Shown: positions 34,277 through 43,571, numbered from the stretch's first letter. The stretch: 50,752 bases of DNA from Vitreoscilla sp. (GCA_018780145.1 JADMKA010000013.1:1-50752); one strand, 5' to 3'. Numbers and translations: made by a program. The notes: generated from the sequence alone by a model not told the origin.

Positions 34277-36046
34277 ATGACCGACTTGCCCCTGACCATC
34301 ACCACCGACGCCGCGGACCACCGGGCCCTGCGTGCCGCCCAAGCGTTCGACAGCCGGCTTCATGCCACGGTGGCCCAGGCCACCCTGGGCTTGTCGCCGA
34401 TTGCGTTGGCGCTGGCCGCCACCGACTGGGCATTGCACCTGGCGAGCCAGCCCGCGCAGGCGGCCTACCTGGCGAGCCTGGCCTTCCGCCAAGCCACCGA
34501 GGTGGCTGCCCATTGCCGCGAAGGCGACGATCCCGGTCTGGAAGATCCGCGCTTCGCGCATCCGGCATGGCGGCAGTGGCCGTGGGCCCCCGCCGCGTGG
34601 GGCTGGCAGGCGTTTCAGGGATGGGTCAACAAGACGACCCGATTGCGTGGCATGCAACCGCATCACCAGGAACTGGCCGGGTTCATGGCGCGGCAGTGCC
34701 TGGACATGCTGTCCCCGTCGAACGCCGGTCTGGCCAACCCCGAGGTGCTGCAGCGAACGTTGGATCGCCGCGGCGCCAACCTGATCGACGGGTGGACTCT
34801 GGCCGTCGATCAATGGCGATGGCAGCATGGGCTTGGCTCCCTGCAGCCCGACAAGCCCGACATGCGCCCCGGGCAGGACCTGGCCATGACGCCTGGCCGT
34901 GTGGTCTTCCGCAATCACCTGGTCGAGTTGATCCAGTACCTGCCCTTGACGGCCTCGGTTCACGCCGAGCCGGTGTTCATCGTGCCGTCCTGGATCATGA
35001 AGTACTACATCCTCGACCTGTCGCCTCGCAACTCCCTGGTGCGCTGGCTGGTCGAGCAGGGCCACACGGTGTTCATGGTGAGCTGGCGCAACCCGGATGC
35101 CGAGGATGCCGCGCTGGGCATGGCCGACTACCTTCAACAAGGCGTGTTCGAGCCGTTGGAGGTGTTGGCCGACCTGGTCCCGGCGCAGGCCGTGCACGCC
35201 TGCGGCTACTGCCTGGGCGGAACCCTGCTGGCCATTGCCGCGGCTGCCTTGGCCCGGCCGGGCGGTGTCCAGGGGCAGGACCGCATGGCAACGCTGGCCA
35301 GCGTGACACTGCTGGCGGCGGAGACCGATTTCAGCGAACCCGGCGAGATGGGCGTGCTGATCGACGAATCGCAGGTCACCCTGCTCGAGGATCTGATGGC
35401 ACGGCAGGGTTACCTCAGTGGCGAACAGATGGCGGGCAGCTTTGCATTCCTGCACGCGCGTGACCAGGTCTGGTCACAGCGCCTGCGCACCTTGTGGCTC
35501 GGCGAACCCGCTGCCACCAGCGACCTGATGGCCTGGAATGCCGATGTGACCCGGATGCCGGCGGCCATGCACGGCGAGTACCTGCGCCGCTGCTACCTGC
35601 GCAACGAGCTGGCCGAGGGCCGCTACCCGGTCCAAGGGCATCCTGTCGCCCTCTCCGACATCCAGGTGCCGATGTTCGTCGTCGGTACCGAGACGGACCA
35701 TGTCGCGCCGTGGCGCTCGGTCTACCAGATCCACCGGCTCTGCGCAGCCGAGATCACCTTTGTTCTCACCAGTGGCGGGCACAACGCCGGCATCGTCAGT
35801 GAACCCGGCCACGCCAACCGGCACCATGCGGTGTGCCTTCGCCCGGCGCATGGTGCGTGGGTTGAGCCAGCGTCCTGGGAAGATGGAGCCGAACGCCACG
35901 AAGGCTCATGGTGGCCCACCTGGGACGCGTGGCTGGCCCGGCACGGAAGTGGCAAGCAGGTGAAGGCACGCACACCGCGTGCAAGCTCGGTCCTGGGCGA
36001 TGCACCCGGCGACTACGTGCTGGTGCGTCACGGCGCCCGGACTTGA
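34277..36046 (+). CDS. phaC: Poly(3-hydroxyalkanoate) synthase, class I
   Basis: This 589-residue enzyme polymerises (R)-3-hydroxyacyl-CoA on granule surfaces. The lipase-like box GYCLGG holds the catalytic C312; the partners are D474 (GTETDHVAPW) and H502 (SGGHNAGI). The typical FIVPSWIMKYYILDLSPRNSLVRWL block precedes the box. An N-terminal region of about 200 residues, longer than the catalytic core, matches class I enzymes. The upstream MaoC domain could supply its substrate. It probably stores carbon and reducing power at low oxygen, like the acetate genes with which it shares an operon. Confidence 0.92.
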   Translation: MTDLPLTITTDAADHRALRAAQAFDSRLHATVAQATLGLSPIALALAATDWALHLASQPAQAAYLASLAFRQATEVAAHCREGDDPGLEDPRFAHPAWRQWPWAPAAWGWQAFQGWVNKTTRLRGMQPHHQELAGFMARQCLDMLSPSNAGLANPEVLQRTLDRRGANLIDGWTLAVDQWRWQHGLGSLQPDKPDMRPGQDLAMTPGRVVFRNHLVELIQYLPLTASVHAEPVFIVPSWIMKYYILDLSPRNSLVRWLVEQGHTVFMVSWRNPDAEDAALGMADYLQQGVFEPLEVLADLVPAQAVHACGYCLGGTLLAIAAAALARPGGVQGQDRMATLASVTLLAAETDFSEPGEMGVLIDESQVTLLEDLMARQGYLSGEQMAGSFAFLHARDQVWSQRLRTLWLGEPAATSDLMAWNADVTRMPAAMHGEYLRRCYLRNELAEGRYPVQGHPVALSDIQVPMFVVGTETDHVAPWRSVYQIHRLCAAEITFVLTSGGHNAGIVSEPGHANRHHAVCLRPAHGAWVEPASWEDGAERHEGSWWPTWDAWLARHGSGKQVKARTPRASSVLGDAPGDYVLVRHGART

Positions 36047-36139
36047 CTCCTCGATCCAGACCCGCCAAGGCAGCGCCATTTCATCCAACGTTGGGCATTC
36101 ATGTCGCCACCTCACTCTCAGTACATCAAACGAGCAATC

Positions 36140-36556
36140 ATGACTACACGCTCCTGTACCGTTGCCGTCCTCTCTGTCCTTCTGGTTGTCGGCTGCGCAA
36201 ATTCCGTCTACCGAACACCAGGGGCGGAGAGTCAATCAATCGGTCAACTCGCCATTGTTGAGTACCGCGGAGTACTTGGCGCAGGTGGCGTGAACGTTGT
36301 GGAAGTTGACGGAAGGCACAGGGGTGTCGGGTTCTTCCGAAGATACGAACTGTCTCCAGGTGCGCACTCCATGAGAGTGGACCTCAATGTTCCAGGTGCG
36401 AGCACGAAATCGGTGACATTGAACTTCGTCGCAGCGGCGGGCGGCTTATACGAGGTGAAGTACGAGATTCGACGCACCGATGCATTTGGAGGCACTTGGC
36501 GCGTGTGGATTGAGGATGCGAAGAGCGGCCAAGCTGTCGACAGCAAGCAGGGTTGA
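36140..36556 (+). CDS. Small putative lipoprotein
   Basis: This 138-residue protein has a lipoprotein signal (MTTRSCTVAVLSVLLVVGC; lipobox VVGC). The mature part looks like a small beta-sandwich: a YRGVLGAGGVNVVEVDGRHRG strand pair, LSPGAHSMRVDLNVPG, then a final pair around YEVKYEIRR and WRVWIED. This resembles a PEGA-like or carboxypeptidase-like fold, but I do not recognise the family. The start at 36140 gives the signal; the frame extends to 36101. By eye its codon use is less GC-rich than its neighbours', which hints at separate ancestry. A strong terminator-like hairpin follows. Confidence 0.72.
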   Translation: MTTRSCTVAVLSVLLVVGCANSVYRTPGAESQSIGQLAIVEYRGVLGAGGVNVVEVDGRHRGVGFFRRYELSPGAHSMRVDLNVPGASTKSVTLNFVAAAGGLYEVKYEIRRTDAFGGTWRVWIEDAKSGQAVDSKQG

Positions 36557-36612
36557 GGCCAAGCCATCGTCAACACTGGATAGCGCATGACCTATGCCTA
36601 GCCCCTAAGTCG

Positions 36613-36648
36613 AGGGGACGTCTTGCGGCAAACCGCAAGGCGCCCCTT
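36613..36648 (+). terminator. Strong hairpin, likely terminator
   Basis: The central stem CTTGCGG/CCGCAAG closes a CAAA loop and is extended by a CG pair and GGGG/CCCC after mismatches, followed by TT. It sits 57 nt after the lipoprotein stop and separates the acetate/PHA operon from the PhoU-like/PPDK-like pair. A long U tract is missing. Confidence 0.6.
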
Positions 36649-36701
36649 ACATCGAACGATCGCAGTCTGAAATGGCCTCCCGGCCACAAGGTATCCATCC
36701 C

Positions 36702-38645
36702 ATGAAGAAGACCCAGGCAGTCGCCTCGCTCGGAGAACACAGCTTGATGATGCCGGCCTGGGTCAAGTCGGCCTTGGCGGCCAACGACCGGCTCAAGGTC
36801 TACCTGACCGTGATTCAATCGGCTTCATCGCATGCCGATCGGCCGAACCGCGAAGCGCCCGACCTCGGCCAGGAGATCGCCGCCGCCGGGCTGCCTTCGG
36901 CCTGGTTGCATGACCTGGCGGCGATGGCCCGGCGGGTGGACGACGACCTGCTGATCCCTGACCTGCCCAGACTGGTCAAGTGCCTGAAGGACGACCTGGC
37001 GGTCATGGCTCGACCGGTTGTCGAGAGCTCGGAGTCCGCGTCGCCGGCGCAACTGCGTGTCGCGCATTGGCTCGCGTGGCTTGATGCGCTGGCGCCGGAC
37101 AGGCTCGGCCATGGGCAGGTCGACCAACTGACCCACGGTCGCCGCAGCGACGGTGACAGCCTGCACCTGTTGGTGATGGACCTGCACAAGCAGATCAACA
37201 AGCTTGCCGGGGCCCTGGCCATCGAGGTGATCGACGGAGCCCACGTGTGGGACCTGCAACCCCAGGACCGGGTGCGTGTCGCAGCCTTCATGCGAGGGCT
37301 CAACCGTACCGCGGGCTTGAAGTTCGACCACCCCGGCCTGGACACGGCGGCCACTCGAGACGGCGAACGCCTGCTGATCCAGAACGACATCGGCACCAAC
37401 GACGCCCATGTGCTGGTGATCCAGGTGACCGACCGCGCGATCACGCTGACCTATTCCGATCTGCACCGGGTACGGTTCGACTTCTTCCAGACCATGCTGG
37501 CACCGGTGGGTGCGAAGTGGTCGGAGACCGAGTCACGTACACATGCCGATCTCAACCGGGGCGAAGCCTATTCGGTGGGGACCGCGCGGTTCGACTGTCC
37601 GGACGACGCGGCCGTGGAGGCGGCGCTGGAAGGCATCGGCTCGCGCACCGTGTTCCTGATCGACTGGAACCGCGCCCGCAAGCGTTTGCAGGCCTTCGTC
37701 GAGAAGAGCGACGCGATCACCGTGCTGGCCGACGCGGCCCGGCTCGACCTGGGCCACCGTGCCTGGCTGCAGGTCGGTGGCGAGCGCTTGATCTTCGCGG
37801 CCATGCAGGCGGCCGGTGAAGGCGCCTTTCGCATTGGCGACCGCTTGGACGAGGTGATGGGCCGTGCCGATGCCTGCGCCTTCCTGTTGGCCGTGCTGAA
37901 GCTCGCCAGCGAAGCCCTGCGGCGGGGGCAACCCGCCGCCCTGGTGGCCGACGAAACCCGCATGTTGCTGGCGCAGCATGTTCGCCAGCGCACCAGCGAG
38001 TTCGACCTGCTGGCCGAACATGCGTCCTACTGCCAGGCGCTGGCCCAGGCGGTGAGCGATGGCTTGGCGCATGGGGTGCAGAGTTCAGGACGGGCCGCGG
38101 CCGATCTCGCTGCGCGCGCGAAGGCCTGGGAGCGAAAGGCCGATCACCTGGTGATGCAGGCCCGCGACAAGGCGGAGCGACAACCACGCTGGCGCCCCGT
38201 GGCGCGGCTGGTCGAGCAGTCGGATGACGTGGCCGACGCCCTGGAGGAATCGGCCTTCCTGGTCAGCCTGATCGCCGACCACCATCGGCAAGGCTGGATC
38301 GACGAGGTGCGCAGTGTGCTCGGGCGCCTGGCCTCGACGGTGCTGCAGGCCACGCAGGATCAGGTCAAGGCGTTGGCCATCGCGCGGACGCTCGGAGGCG
38401 ACAGCGACTCCGACGACAACGATGCCTTCCTCGGCGCGACCTGGCGCGTCCTGCAAGCCGAGCGCCAATGCGACGCCATGCTGCGCGACGCGCGCCGTGT
38501 CATCCTGGCAGCAGTTCAGGATGCGCCGTCGCTGATGCTGGTGAACGACCTGGCCGTGACCCTGGAGCTGGCCTCCGACCGCTTGCTGGTGGCGGCCTAC
38601 GGGCTGCGCGAGTTGGCGTTCGACAAGGCCGGGGTGCTGGGATGA
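36702..38645 (+). CDS. PhoU/DUF47-like phosphate regulator protein
   Basis: This 647-residue cytoplasmic protein has three parts: an N-terminal helical part, a middle alpha/beta part (about 190-330, with LLIQNDIGTNDAHVLVIQVTD) and a C-terminal helical bundle (about 420-640). The bundle has repeated AWERKADHLVMQAR and LVEQSDDVADALEESAFLVSLI segments, the E-x-x-D-x-x-D style of PhoU/DUF47 metal-binding bundles. It resembles proteins annotated as phosphate transport regulators. Its stop overlaps the PPDK-like gene by 4 nt, so the two are made together. ATG 36702 (MKKTQA) was preferred over 36672; neither has a strong ribosome site. Its role as regulator or phosphoryl acceptor of the downstream enzyme is inference. 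Confidence 0.75.
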   Translation: MKKTQAVASLGEHSLMMPAWVKSALAANDRLKVYLTVIQSASSHADRPNREAPDLGQEIAAAGLPSAWLHDLAAMARRVDDDLLIPDLPRLVKCLKDDLAVMARPVVESSESASPAQLRVAHWLAWLDALAPDRLGHGQVDQLTHGRRSDGDSLHLLVMDLHKQINKLAGALAIEVIDGAHVWDLQPQDRVRVAAFMRGLNRTAGLKFDHPGLDTAATRDGERLLIQNDIGTNDAHVLVIQVTDRAITLTYSDLHRVRFDFFQTMLAPVGAKWSETESRTHADLNRGEAYSVGTARFDCPDDAAVEAALEGIGSRTVFLIDWNRARKRLQAFVEKSDAITVLADAARLDLGHRAWLQVGGERLIFAAMQAAGEGAFRIGDRLDEVMGRADACAFLLAVLKLASEALRRGQPAALVADETRMLLAQHVRQRTSEFDLLAEHASYCQALAQAVSDGLAHGVQSSGRAAADLAARAKAWERKADHLVMQARDKAERQPRWRPVARLVEQSDDVADALEESAFLVSLIADHHRQGWIDEVRSVLGRLASTVLQATQDQVKALAIARTLGGDSDSDDNDAFLGATWRVLQAERQCDAMLRDARRVILAAVQDAPSLMLVNDLAVTLELASDRLLVAAYGLRELAFDKAGVLG

Positions 38646-40318
38646 GCACATTGCGAACCACTCGACCCGTCGGTCAGCACGTGGTGTTTGCCGGCCATGA
38701 GCTTCCCCTGGTGGCGCCTCCAGAGGTCTACCTGATCGGGTGCCACGGCGACCCGGCCACGAGCGGGCAGGGCGCCTCGCCACAGACCCTTGGCGCCAAG
38801 GCCTGGAACCTGCTGCGCATGGCGCAACTGGGGCTGCCGGTTCCGCCGGCCTTTGTCGTCGGCACGCGCTATTGCAGCGACCCGGCGGCACGTGCCGAGG
38901 GTTCCGGCCCGGCGCTGTGGGGCCATGCCCTGCGGGCCCTGGAGCAGTCGACAGGCCATGCCCTGGGGGACCGGCGGCGACCGCTGCTGCTCTCGGTGCG
39001 TTCGGGTGCCCCGGTGTCGATGCCCGGCATGATGGAAACCCTGCTGAACATCGGGCTGTGCGACACGACGGTGGAAGGCTTCCTGCGCCAGACAGGCAAC
39101 CCCCGGCTCGTGTGGGACGCCTACCGCAGACTGGTGGCCACCTACGGGGAGGTCGTGGCGCGGTTGCCGGCCCGGACCTTCGAGGAGGTCACCCTGGCCC
39201 TGTTCGGCGACCGCGACGAGCGCGACCTGGATTTCTCGGAACTTCGTGCGCTGACGCAGTCCTACCTTGAGGCCTATGCGCGCGGCGCGGCGCGCCCGTT
39301 TCCGCAGGACCCGGTCGAGCAACTCGGCGGGGCGGTCGAGGCGGTGTTCCGTTCCTGGCAATCTGCAAAGGCCGTCGAATACAGGCGCCTGAACCACATT
39401 GCCGACGCGATCGGCACGGCCGTGACCGTGCAGTGCATGGTGTTCGGCAACGCCGGCGGGCAATCGGGCGCGGGCGTGGGATTCACGCGCGACCCGGCCA
39501 CCGGCGAGCCGGCGTTGTGGGTGGATTTCATGTTCAATGCCCAGGGCGAGGACGTGGTGTCCGGGCGCCGCAGCGCCAACGGCCATGACGAGCTGGCTGC
39601 CGTGCTGCCCGAGGTCTGGGCGGCGCTGTCCAGTGCCGCGAAAGGAATCGAGCAGGCGTTCGGCGACATGCAGGATTTCGAGTTCACGGTGCAGGACGGT
39701 CACCTGTACATGCTTCAGACCCGCTCCGGCAAGCGCACACCGCAGGCCGCCGCGCGGATCGCCCTCGACCTGCTCGACGAAGGACTGATCGGACCGGAGC
39801 AGGCGCTGCAGCGAACCGCCGGCCTGGACCGTGACGCGCTCGCCAGCCGGTGCATCGTCGGGCTGGGTGACGCCAGACTCGCCCGGCTTGGCCGTGCAGC
39901 GACCGCCAGCAGCGGGGTGGCCGTCGGCGAGATCGCCTTCGACGAGGCACGCGCCGTGGCGCGCCATGCCTGCGGTGCGGCCGTGGTGCTGGTGCGGCGG
40001 GACGCCGAAACCAGCGACATCGCGGCACTCGACGCCGCCCGCGGCCTGCTCACGCAGCGCGGCGCCCGGACCTCGCATGCCGCCGTCGTCGCCAGGCAAC
40101 TGGGCAAGGTCTGCCTGGTGGGCTGCGCCGACCTGCGGATCGACGAGGCCGCGCGCACCCTGCAGGTGGGCGAGGTCGTCCTCAGAGAAGGCGATGTCAT
40201 CACGCTGGACGGCAACGACGGCGTGTTCTACCAGGGCGAAGCCACCGTGGAGGTGCGACACCCCGAGGCGTTGTTGGCTCGGCTGGCTGCGCTCAGGTCA
40301 CGGTTCGTGGTGGCATGA
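38642..40318 (+). CDS. PPDK-like phosphohistidine enzyme lacking the PEP/pyruvate barrel
   Basis: This 558-residue protein matches the first two domains of pyruvate phosphate dikinase: an ATP-grasp nucleotide part (LGAKAWNLLRMAQLGLPVPPAFVV, LLSVRSGAPVSMPGMMETLLNIG, GVGFTRDPATGE) and the swivelling phosphohistidine domain with TQRGARTSHAAVVARQLGK (H479). Full PPDK is about 870-900 residues and ends in a PEP-binding TIM barrel; this protein stops right after the His domain, so it cannot complete the normal reaction alone. It could use ATP to phosphorylate H479 and pass the group to another partner, possibly the PhoU-like protein made from the overlapping upstream gene. A rifampin-phosphotransferase-like role is another option, but no middle drug-binding domain is seen. 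Confidence 0.85.
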   Translation: MSTLRTTRPVGQHVVFAGHELPLVAPPEVYLIGCHGDPATSGQGASPQTLGAKAWNLLRMAQLGLPVPPAFVVGTRYCSDPAARAEGSGPALWGHALRALEQSTGHALGDRRRPLLLSVRSGAPVSMPGMMETLLNIGLCDTTVEGFLRQTGNPRLVWDAYRRLVATYGEVVARLPARTFEEVTLALFGDRDERDLDFSELRALTQSYLEAYARGAARPFPQDPVEQLGGAVEAVFRSWQSAKAVEYRRLNHIADAIGTAVTVQCMVFGNAGGQSGAGVGFTRDPATGEPALWVDFMFNAQGEDVVSGRRSANGHDELAAVLPEVWAALSSAAKGIEQAFGDMQDFEFTVQDGHLYMLQTRSGKRTPQAAARIALDLLDEGLIGPEQALQRTAGLDRDALASRCIVGLGDARLARLGRAATASSGVAVGEIAFDEARAVARHACGAAVVLVRRDAETSDIAALDAARGLLTQRGARTSHAAVVARQLGKVCLVGCADLRIDEAARTLQVGEVVLREGDVITLDGNDGVFYQGEATVEVRHPEALLARLAALRSRFVVA

Positions 40319-40382
40319 GCGTCGGGTCGATGTCCCGTTTCGTCCGCCGCGCAAGCCGGATTGCCGTGTATCAACCGGGGCC

Positions 40383-40412
40383 TTGAACGTGGTCGGGCTG
40401 GATAGATATGAT
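40383..40412 (+). promoter_or_regulatory. Sigma70-like promoter for the small ORF
   Basis: TTGAAC and TATGAT are separated by 18 nt, which fits a housekeeping promoter. The start codon of the small gene lies 32 nt beyond the -10 box, with a GGTGGAG ribosome site between. Confidence 0.5.
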
Positions 40413-40444
40413 CCAGCCTTCGCCTGTCACTGGTGGAGTTCCCA

Positions 40445-40660
40445 ATGGACGATTCGAACGTGGTAACCGTCTACAGCTTCCGGGTCTACACCGGGCACGC
40501 GGAACGCCCTCAGGTGTCACCGCACAAGGCCACCAAGGAGGCCATTGTCCAACTGGGTGGCGAGTTGCTCAAGGGGACCGCACAGCAGGTCCCTGCGAGG
40601 GCTCTCGATCCGCAGGGCCACTTTCGTCGGGTAGCGACGGGTTGGGGTGAGCTGAACTGA
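40445..40660 (+). CDS. Small conserved-type protein of unknown function
   Basis: This 71-residue soluble protein has no cysteine. It reads as a short strand (VVTVYSFRVY), a helix (HKATKEAIVQLGGELLKGT) and a final strand-turn (RALDPQGHFRRVATGWG). It has its own promoter-like sequence and an ideally spaced GGTGGAG site, so it is a real gene despite its size. I believe similar small proteins exist in other Burkholderiales, but no function is known to me. Confidence 0.72.
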   Translation: MDDSNVVTVYSFRVYTGHAERPQVSPHKATKEAIVQLGGELLKGTAQQVPARALDPQGHFRRVATGWGELN

Positions 40661-40682
40661 CCCAGTGCGCCGGCCCTGCATG

Positions 40683-40698
40683 GCCCCCCGAAGGGGGC
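40683..40698. terminator. Short GC hairpin between convergent genes
   Basis: GCCCCC and GGGGGC pair around a CGAA tetraloop between the small gene and the convergent glycerophosphodiesterase. No U run follows on either side, so it would be a weak or factor-assisted bidirectional terminator. Confidence 0.4.
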
Positions 40699-40731
40699 TG
40701 ATGCACAAGACAGCGCACGGGGCGCATTCAC

Positions 40732-41985
40732 TCAGCGGCCGGTGCAGTTGGCGTAGTAGGTGACCGTCGCGGGCCAATCGGAGAACATGCCGATAATGCC
40801 GACGTCATTGGCCAGCACATCCAGCGCGGTGAAGTAGTCGCCCGGGCCCTTGACGGCCGGCGTCACGCTCTGGAAGTAGTAGCCCCCGCCATCGGTCAGC
40901 GTGCCCGAGCGCTCGAGCGTCCAGCTGATGATCTTGAAGCCGTTTTCGCGGGCCGCGCGGGCGTAGTCCGAGGGCACCATCCGGCCCTTGCCGTCCAGGG
41001 CCAGCAGGGCCCACATCGGCGGTGCCACCACCTTCACGCCCTGGGCGGCCATCAACGGCAGCTTGGCGGTGGCGGCGGGGATCTGGCTAGGCAGATCGAC
41101 CGGGATCAGCGCCACCGACTGCGCGCCGAAGGCCGGCTCGTTGGCGATCCAGTACAGGTTGTCGTTCAGGTTGAACGACTGGGCCCAGACGCGCTTGGGC
41201 GAGACGCCGGCGGCCTTGTACTCGTCGATCATCTGCTGGGCGTACTTCTCCTGGGTGTAGTCGCCCTCATACGGCATGGCGACGCTGGCTTCCTTCAGCT
41301 CCGGGGTCATGTCGACCTTGAGCTGCTTGAACAGGTCGATGCTCTCCTTGTGGGTCAGCAGCGTGCCCGTGGCGGCGTAGGCGTCGGTGCGCCAGTCGGG
41401 TGTGCCCTTCAGGTAGTCGGCCACGGTCATGGCCTTGGGGTTCGCGCCATCCATCTTGCCCGTGAGGCGCTTGAAATCGCTGAGCGTCAGGTCACTGGTA
41501 CAGCATTTGGCATTGGCCGGAGCGCCAGTCACCGGGTCGTAGGGCGTGAACGGCACCGAGCATTTCGCGGCCAGTTCCGGGATCGCCAGGATGTTGGTCG
41601 TCGTGTGCAAATCGCACTGCGAGTGCCTGCAGACCAGCTCGCGGTCCTTGGTGAAGGTCACGTCGCATTCGAGCACACCGGCGCCCATGCGCGCGGCGGC
41701 CACATAGGACTCCTTGGTGTGCTCCGGGAACTGCATGGCTGCGCCACGGTGGCCAATGGAAAACTGGCTCTTGCTGGTGGGGATGTTCTCGCAAGACTTG
41801 AGCTGTCGCTTCAGCGGGCCGTCGCGCATCTGGTCGACCAGGTACTGTGGGCGGACGCCGATCTGGTAGTTGCTGACCGGTTGCAGCTTGGCGGTGGCCG
41901 CGGGTGCGGCGAGGGCGGGAACCGAACCGAAGCCGGCCACGGCCAGCAGCAGTGCCGCGGACAGGCCAGGAATCAGGTGTCGCAT
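40732..41985 (-). CDS. Periplasmic glycerophosphodiester phosphodiesterase
   Basis: This 417-residue exported enzyme hydrolyses glycerophosphodiesters to glycerol-3-phosphate and an alcohol. The signal peptide ([26 protein letters not shown]) ends in ALA. The active-site pattern is present: [18 protein letters not shown], then [27 protein letters not shown] with the Glu/Asp metal pair and second His. Later blocks ([22 protein letters not shown]) fit the larger periplasmic group. The start at 41985 is supported by GAGGAG 7 nt upstream. It can release phosphate or glycerol from lipid breakdown products and sits near polyphosphate and phosphate-linked genes. Confidence 0.9.
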   Translation of the reverse strand: MRHLIPGLSAALLLAVAGFGSVPALAAPAATAKLQPVSNYQIGVRPQYLVDQMRDGPLKRQLKSCENIPTSKSQFSIGHRGAAMQFPEHTKESYVAAARMGAGVLECDVTFTKDRELVCRHSQCDLHTTTNILAIPELAAKCSVPFTPYDPVTGAPANAKCCTSDLTLSDFKRLTGKMDGANPKAMTVADYLKGTPDWRTDAYAATGTLLTHKESIDLFKQLKVDMTPELKEASVAMPYEGDYTQEKYAQQMIDEYKAAGVSPKRVWAQSFNLNDNLYWIANEPAFGAQSVALIPVDLPSQIPAATAKLPLMAAQGVKVVAPPMWALLALDGKGRMVPSDYARAARENGFKIISWTLERSGTLTDGGGYYFQSVTPAVKGPGDYFTALDVLANDVGIIGMFSDWPATVTYYANCTGR

Positions 41986-42166
41986 CGAAATCTCCTCGGG
42001 GTTGTGGGCCGAAGCAGTGTGTGTGGCGGACGTGACGTCCGGGTGTCGCCCGGCCTCGGCGGACGGCCCATGACCCTCGCGGGTCTGGAAACGGTTGTCA
42101 CAGCGTGGCCATGTACCTCGTCTAGGCTGCTTCCGACGCGGCTTCTGCCCGCAACGAGGACCCACC

Positions 42167-43084
42167 ATGAACCCATCCGACGAAGAACTCATCCGGCGCA
42201 TTCACCGGGATCTGCGCGACGACTTCGACGAAGAGCTCGAGCTTGAGCTCGAAGACCGCCATATCGACCAGATCGCGGCACAGGAGGGCCTGGGCGCTGA
42301 CGTTGCCGACAAGGAGGATCGGCGCACCTACTTCCGGGAGTTGTTCCGCCTGCAGGGCGAGCTGGTCAAGCTGCAGGACTGGGTGGTCGCTACACGCCAC
42401 AAGGTGGTCATTCTGTTCGAAGGGCGCGATGCAGCCGGCAAGGGCGGGGTCATCAAGCGGATCACGCAGCGGCTGAATCCCCGGGTGTGCCGCGTGGCGG
42501 CTCTGCCGGCGCCGAACGACCGGGAACGCACCCAGTGGTACTTCCAGCGCTACGTGTCGCACCTGCCAGCCGGTGGCGAAATCGTGTTGTTCGACCGGAG
42601 CTGGTACAACCGGGCCGGCGTCGAGCGCGTCATGGGCTTTTGCAACGACGATCAGTACGAGGAGTTCTTCAGGTCGTGTCCGGAGTTCGAGCGCATGCTG
42701 GTGCGCTCCGGCATCCAGGTGATCAAGTACTGGTTCTCCATATCCGATGACGAACAGCGCATCCGGTTTCTGGGGCGGATCCATGATCCGCTCAAACAAT
42801 GGAAACTCAGCCCGATGGATCTGGAATCACGCCGGCGATGGGAGGAATACACCGTGGCCAAGGAGGTGATGCTGGAACGCACCCACATACCCGAGGCGCC
42901 CTGGTGGATCGTCAAGGCGGACGACAAGAAGAAGGCGCGCCTGAACTGCATCCACCACCTGCTGGGGCAGATGGCCTACGAGGAGGTCGTGCACCCGCCG
43001 ATCGACCTGCCGCCGCGCCAGCGCCGCGATGACTATTCGCGGCAACCCGTGCCGCAAGAGATCGTGGTACCCGAGGTCTATTGA
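42167..43084 (+). CDS. ppk2: Polyphosphate kinase 2 (PPK2)
   Basis: This 305-residue enzyme moves phosphate between polyphosphate and nucleoside diphosphates. The P-loop is [15 protein letters not shown], the second motif is [21 protein letters not shown] and the lid arginines lie in the [15 protein letters not shown] stretch. A single PPK2 domain of this length fits class I enzymes, which mainly make GTP or ATP from polyphosphate. An acidic N-terminal helix ([13 protein letters not shown]) precedes the fold. A GAGGA site precedes the ATG. Its place next to the PhoU-like, PPDK-like and PHA genes suggests a phosphate and energy-storage theme. Confidence 0.92.
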   Translation: MNPSDEELIRRIHRDLRDDFDEELELELEDRHIDQIAAQEGLGADVADKEDRRTYFRELFRLQGELVKLQDWVVATRHKVVILFEGRDAAGKGGVIKRITQRLNPRVCRVAALPAPNDRERTQWYFQRYVSHLPAGGEIVLFDRSWYNRAGVERVMGFCNDDQYEEFFRSCPEFERMLVRSGIQVIKYWFSISDDEQRIRFLGRIHDPLKQWKLSPMDLESRRRWEEYTVAKEVMLERTHIPEAPWWIVKADDKKKARLNCIHHLLGQMAYEEVVHPPIDLPPRQRRDDYSRQPVPQEIVVPEVY

Positions 43085-43122
43085 TCCGCAAGTCGCGCGA
43101 CGTGGCAGCTGCAGGCGTGCCA

Positions 43123-43147
43123 CTTGTCCACAGATTCTGTGGGCAAG
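43123..43147. terminator. Bidirectional hairpin between ppk2 and the convergent small gene
   Basis: CTTGTCCACAG and CTGTGGGCAAG form an 11-bp stem (one G-U) around an ATT loop, 39 nt after the ppk2 stop and 32 nt before the end of the convergent gene. The stem also contains TTGTCCACA-type 9-mers that look like DnaA boxes, with a third copy at 43150-43158. The terminator reading is simpler. Confidence 0.6.
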
Positions 43148-43178
43148 TCTGTGGAATACCGGTGCTGCGCGTCGCCGC

Positions 43179-43571
43179 CTACTTGGCGGCGGCGCCTTTC
43201 TTGCCTTTCGGGCGACCGGTCTTCAGGCTGGGCACGGACGCCAGCGCGGCCTGAAACCCCTTGTCCGTCAACCGATTCAAGGCACCGATACCTGCCCGGA
43301 TGAGCTCGGACTTCTTGGCCGGCTGACCCAGGCGGGTGGCGCGCTGCTTGAGATCTCCCAGCACCGCATACTCGGATTTCGGGATCGTGAAGCTGTCACG
43401 TACCAATTTGGGTTTGCCGGAACCGCCTTCACTCGCCGGCACCGCCTTCTTGGCGATGGGCACGGCAACTGATTTTGCCGGCTTGTCGGGCAGGGGTGCA
43501 GAGGGGGTCGCAGCTGCGCGGCCTTGTGCGGGTTGGGCGGCGGGTTTCGAAGCGGTCTTGCGAGTGGCCAT
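43179..43571 (-). CDS. Small basic DNA-binding-type protein (ribbon-helix-helix-like)
   Basis: This 130-residue protein has a long flexible Lys/Ala/Pro-rich N-terminal tail (about 1-55). The folded part reads KLVRDSFTIPKSEYAVLGDLKQRATRLGQPAKKSELIRAGIGALNRLTD: a strand followed by two helices, the layout of ribbon-helix-helix proteins. The end is Lys/Gly-rich (KTGRPKGKKGAAAK). It probably binds DNA, as an architectural or regulatory protein. The start at 43571 has a GGAG site 6 nt upstream; a longer start at 43583 is possible. Three 9-nt direct repeats lie 16-42 nt upstream of the start, which suits RHH autoregulation. Confidence 0.75.
   Translation of the reverse strand: MATRKTASKPAAQPAQGRAAATPSAPLPDKPAKSVAVPIAKKAVPASEGGSGKPKLVRDSFTIPKSEYAVLGDLKQRATRLGQPAKKSELIRAGIGALNRLTDKGFQAALASVPSLKTGRPKGKKGAAAK

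Noticed and set aside
33287-35455. 722-residue minus-strand frame across ackA and phaC
   Set aside because: Antisense to two well-supported enzymes; Gln/His/Arg-rich with no family features.
38597-40261. 554-residue minus-strand frame over the PPDK-like gene
   Set aside because: Antisense to a conserved enzyme, no recognisable domain.
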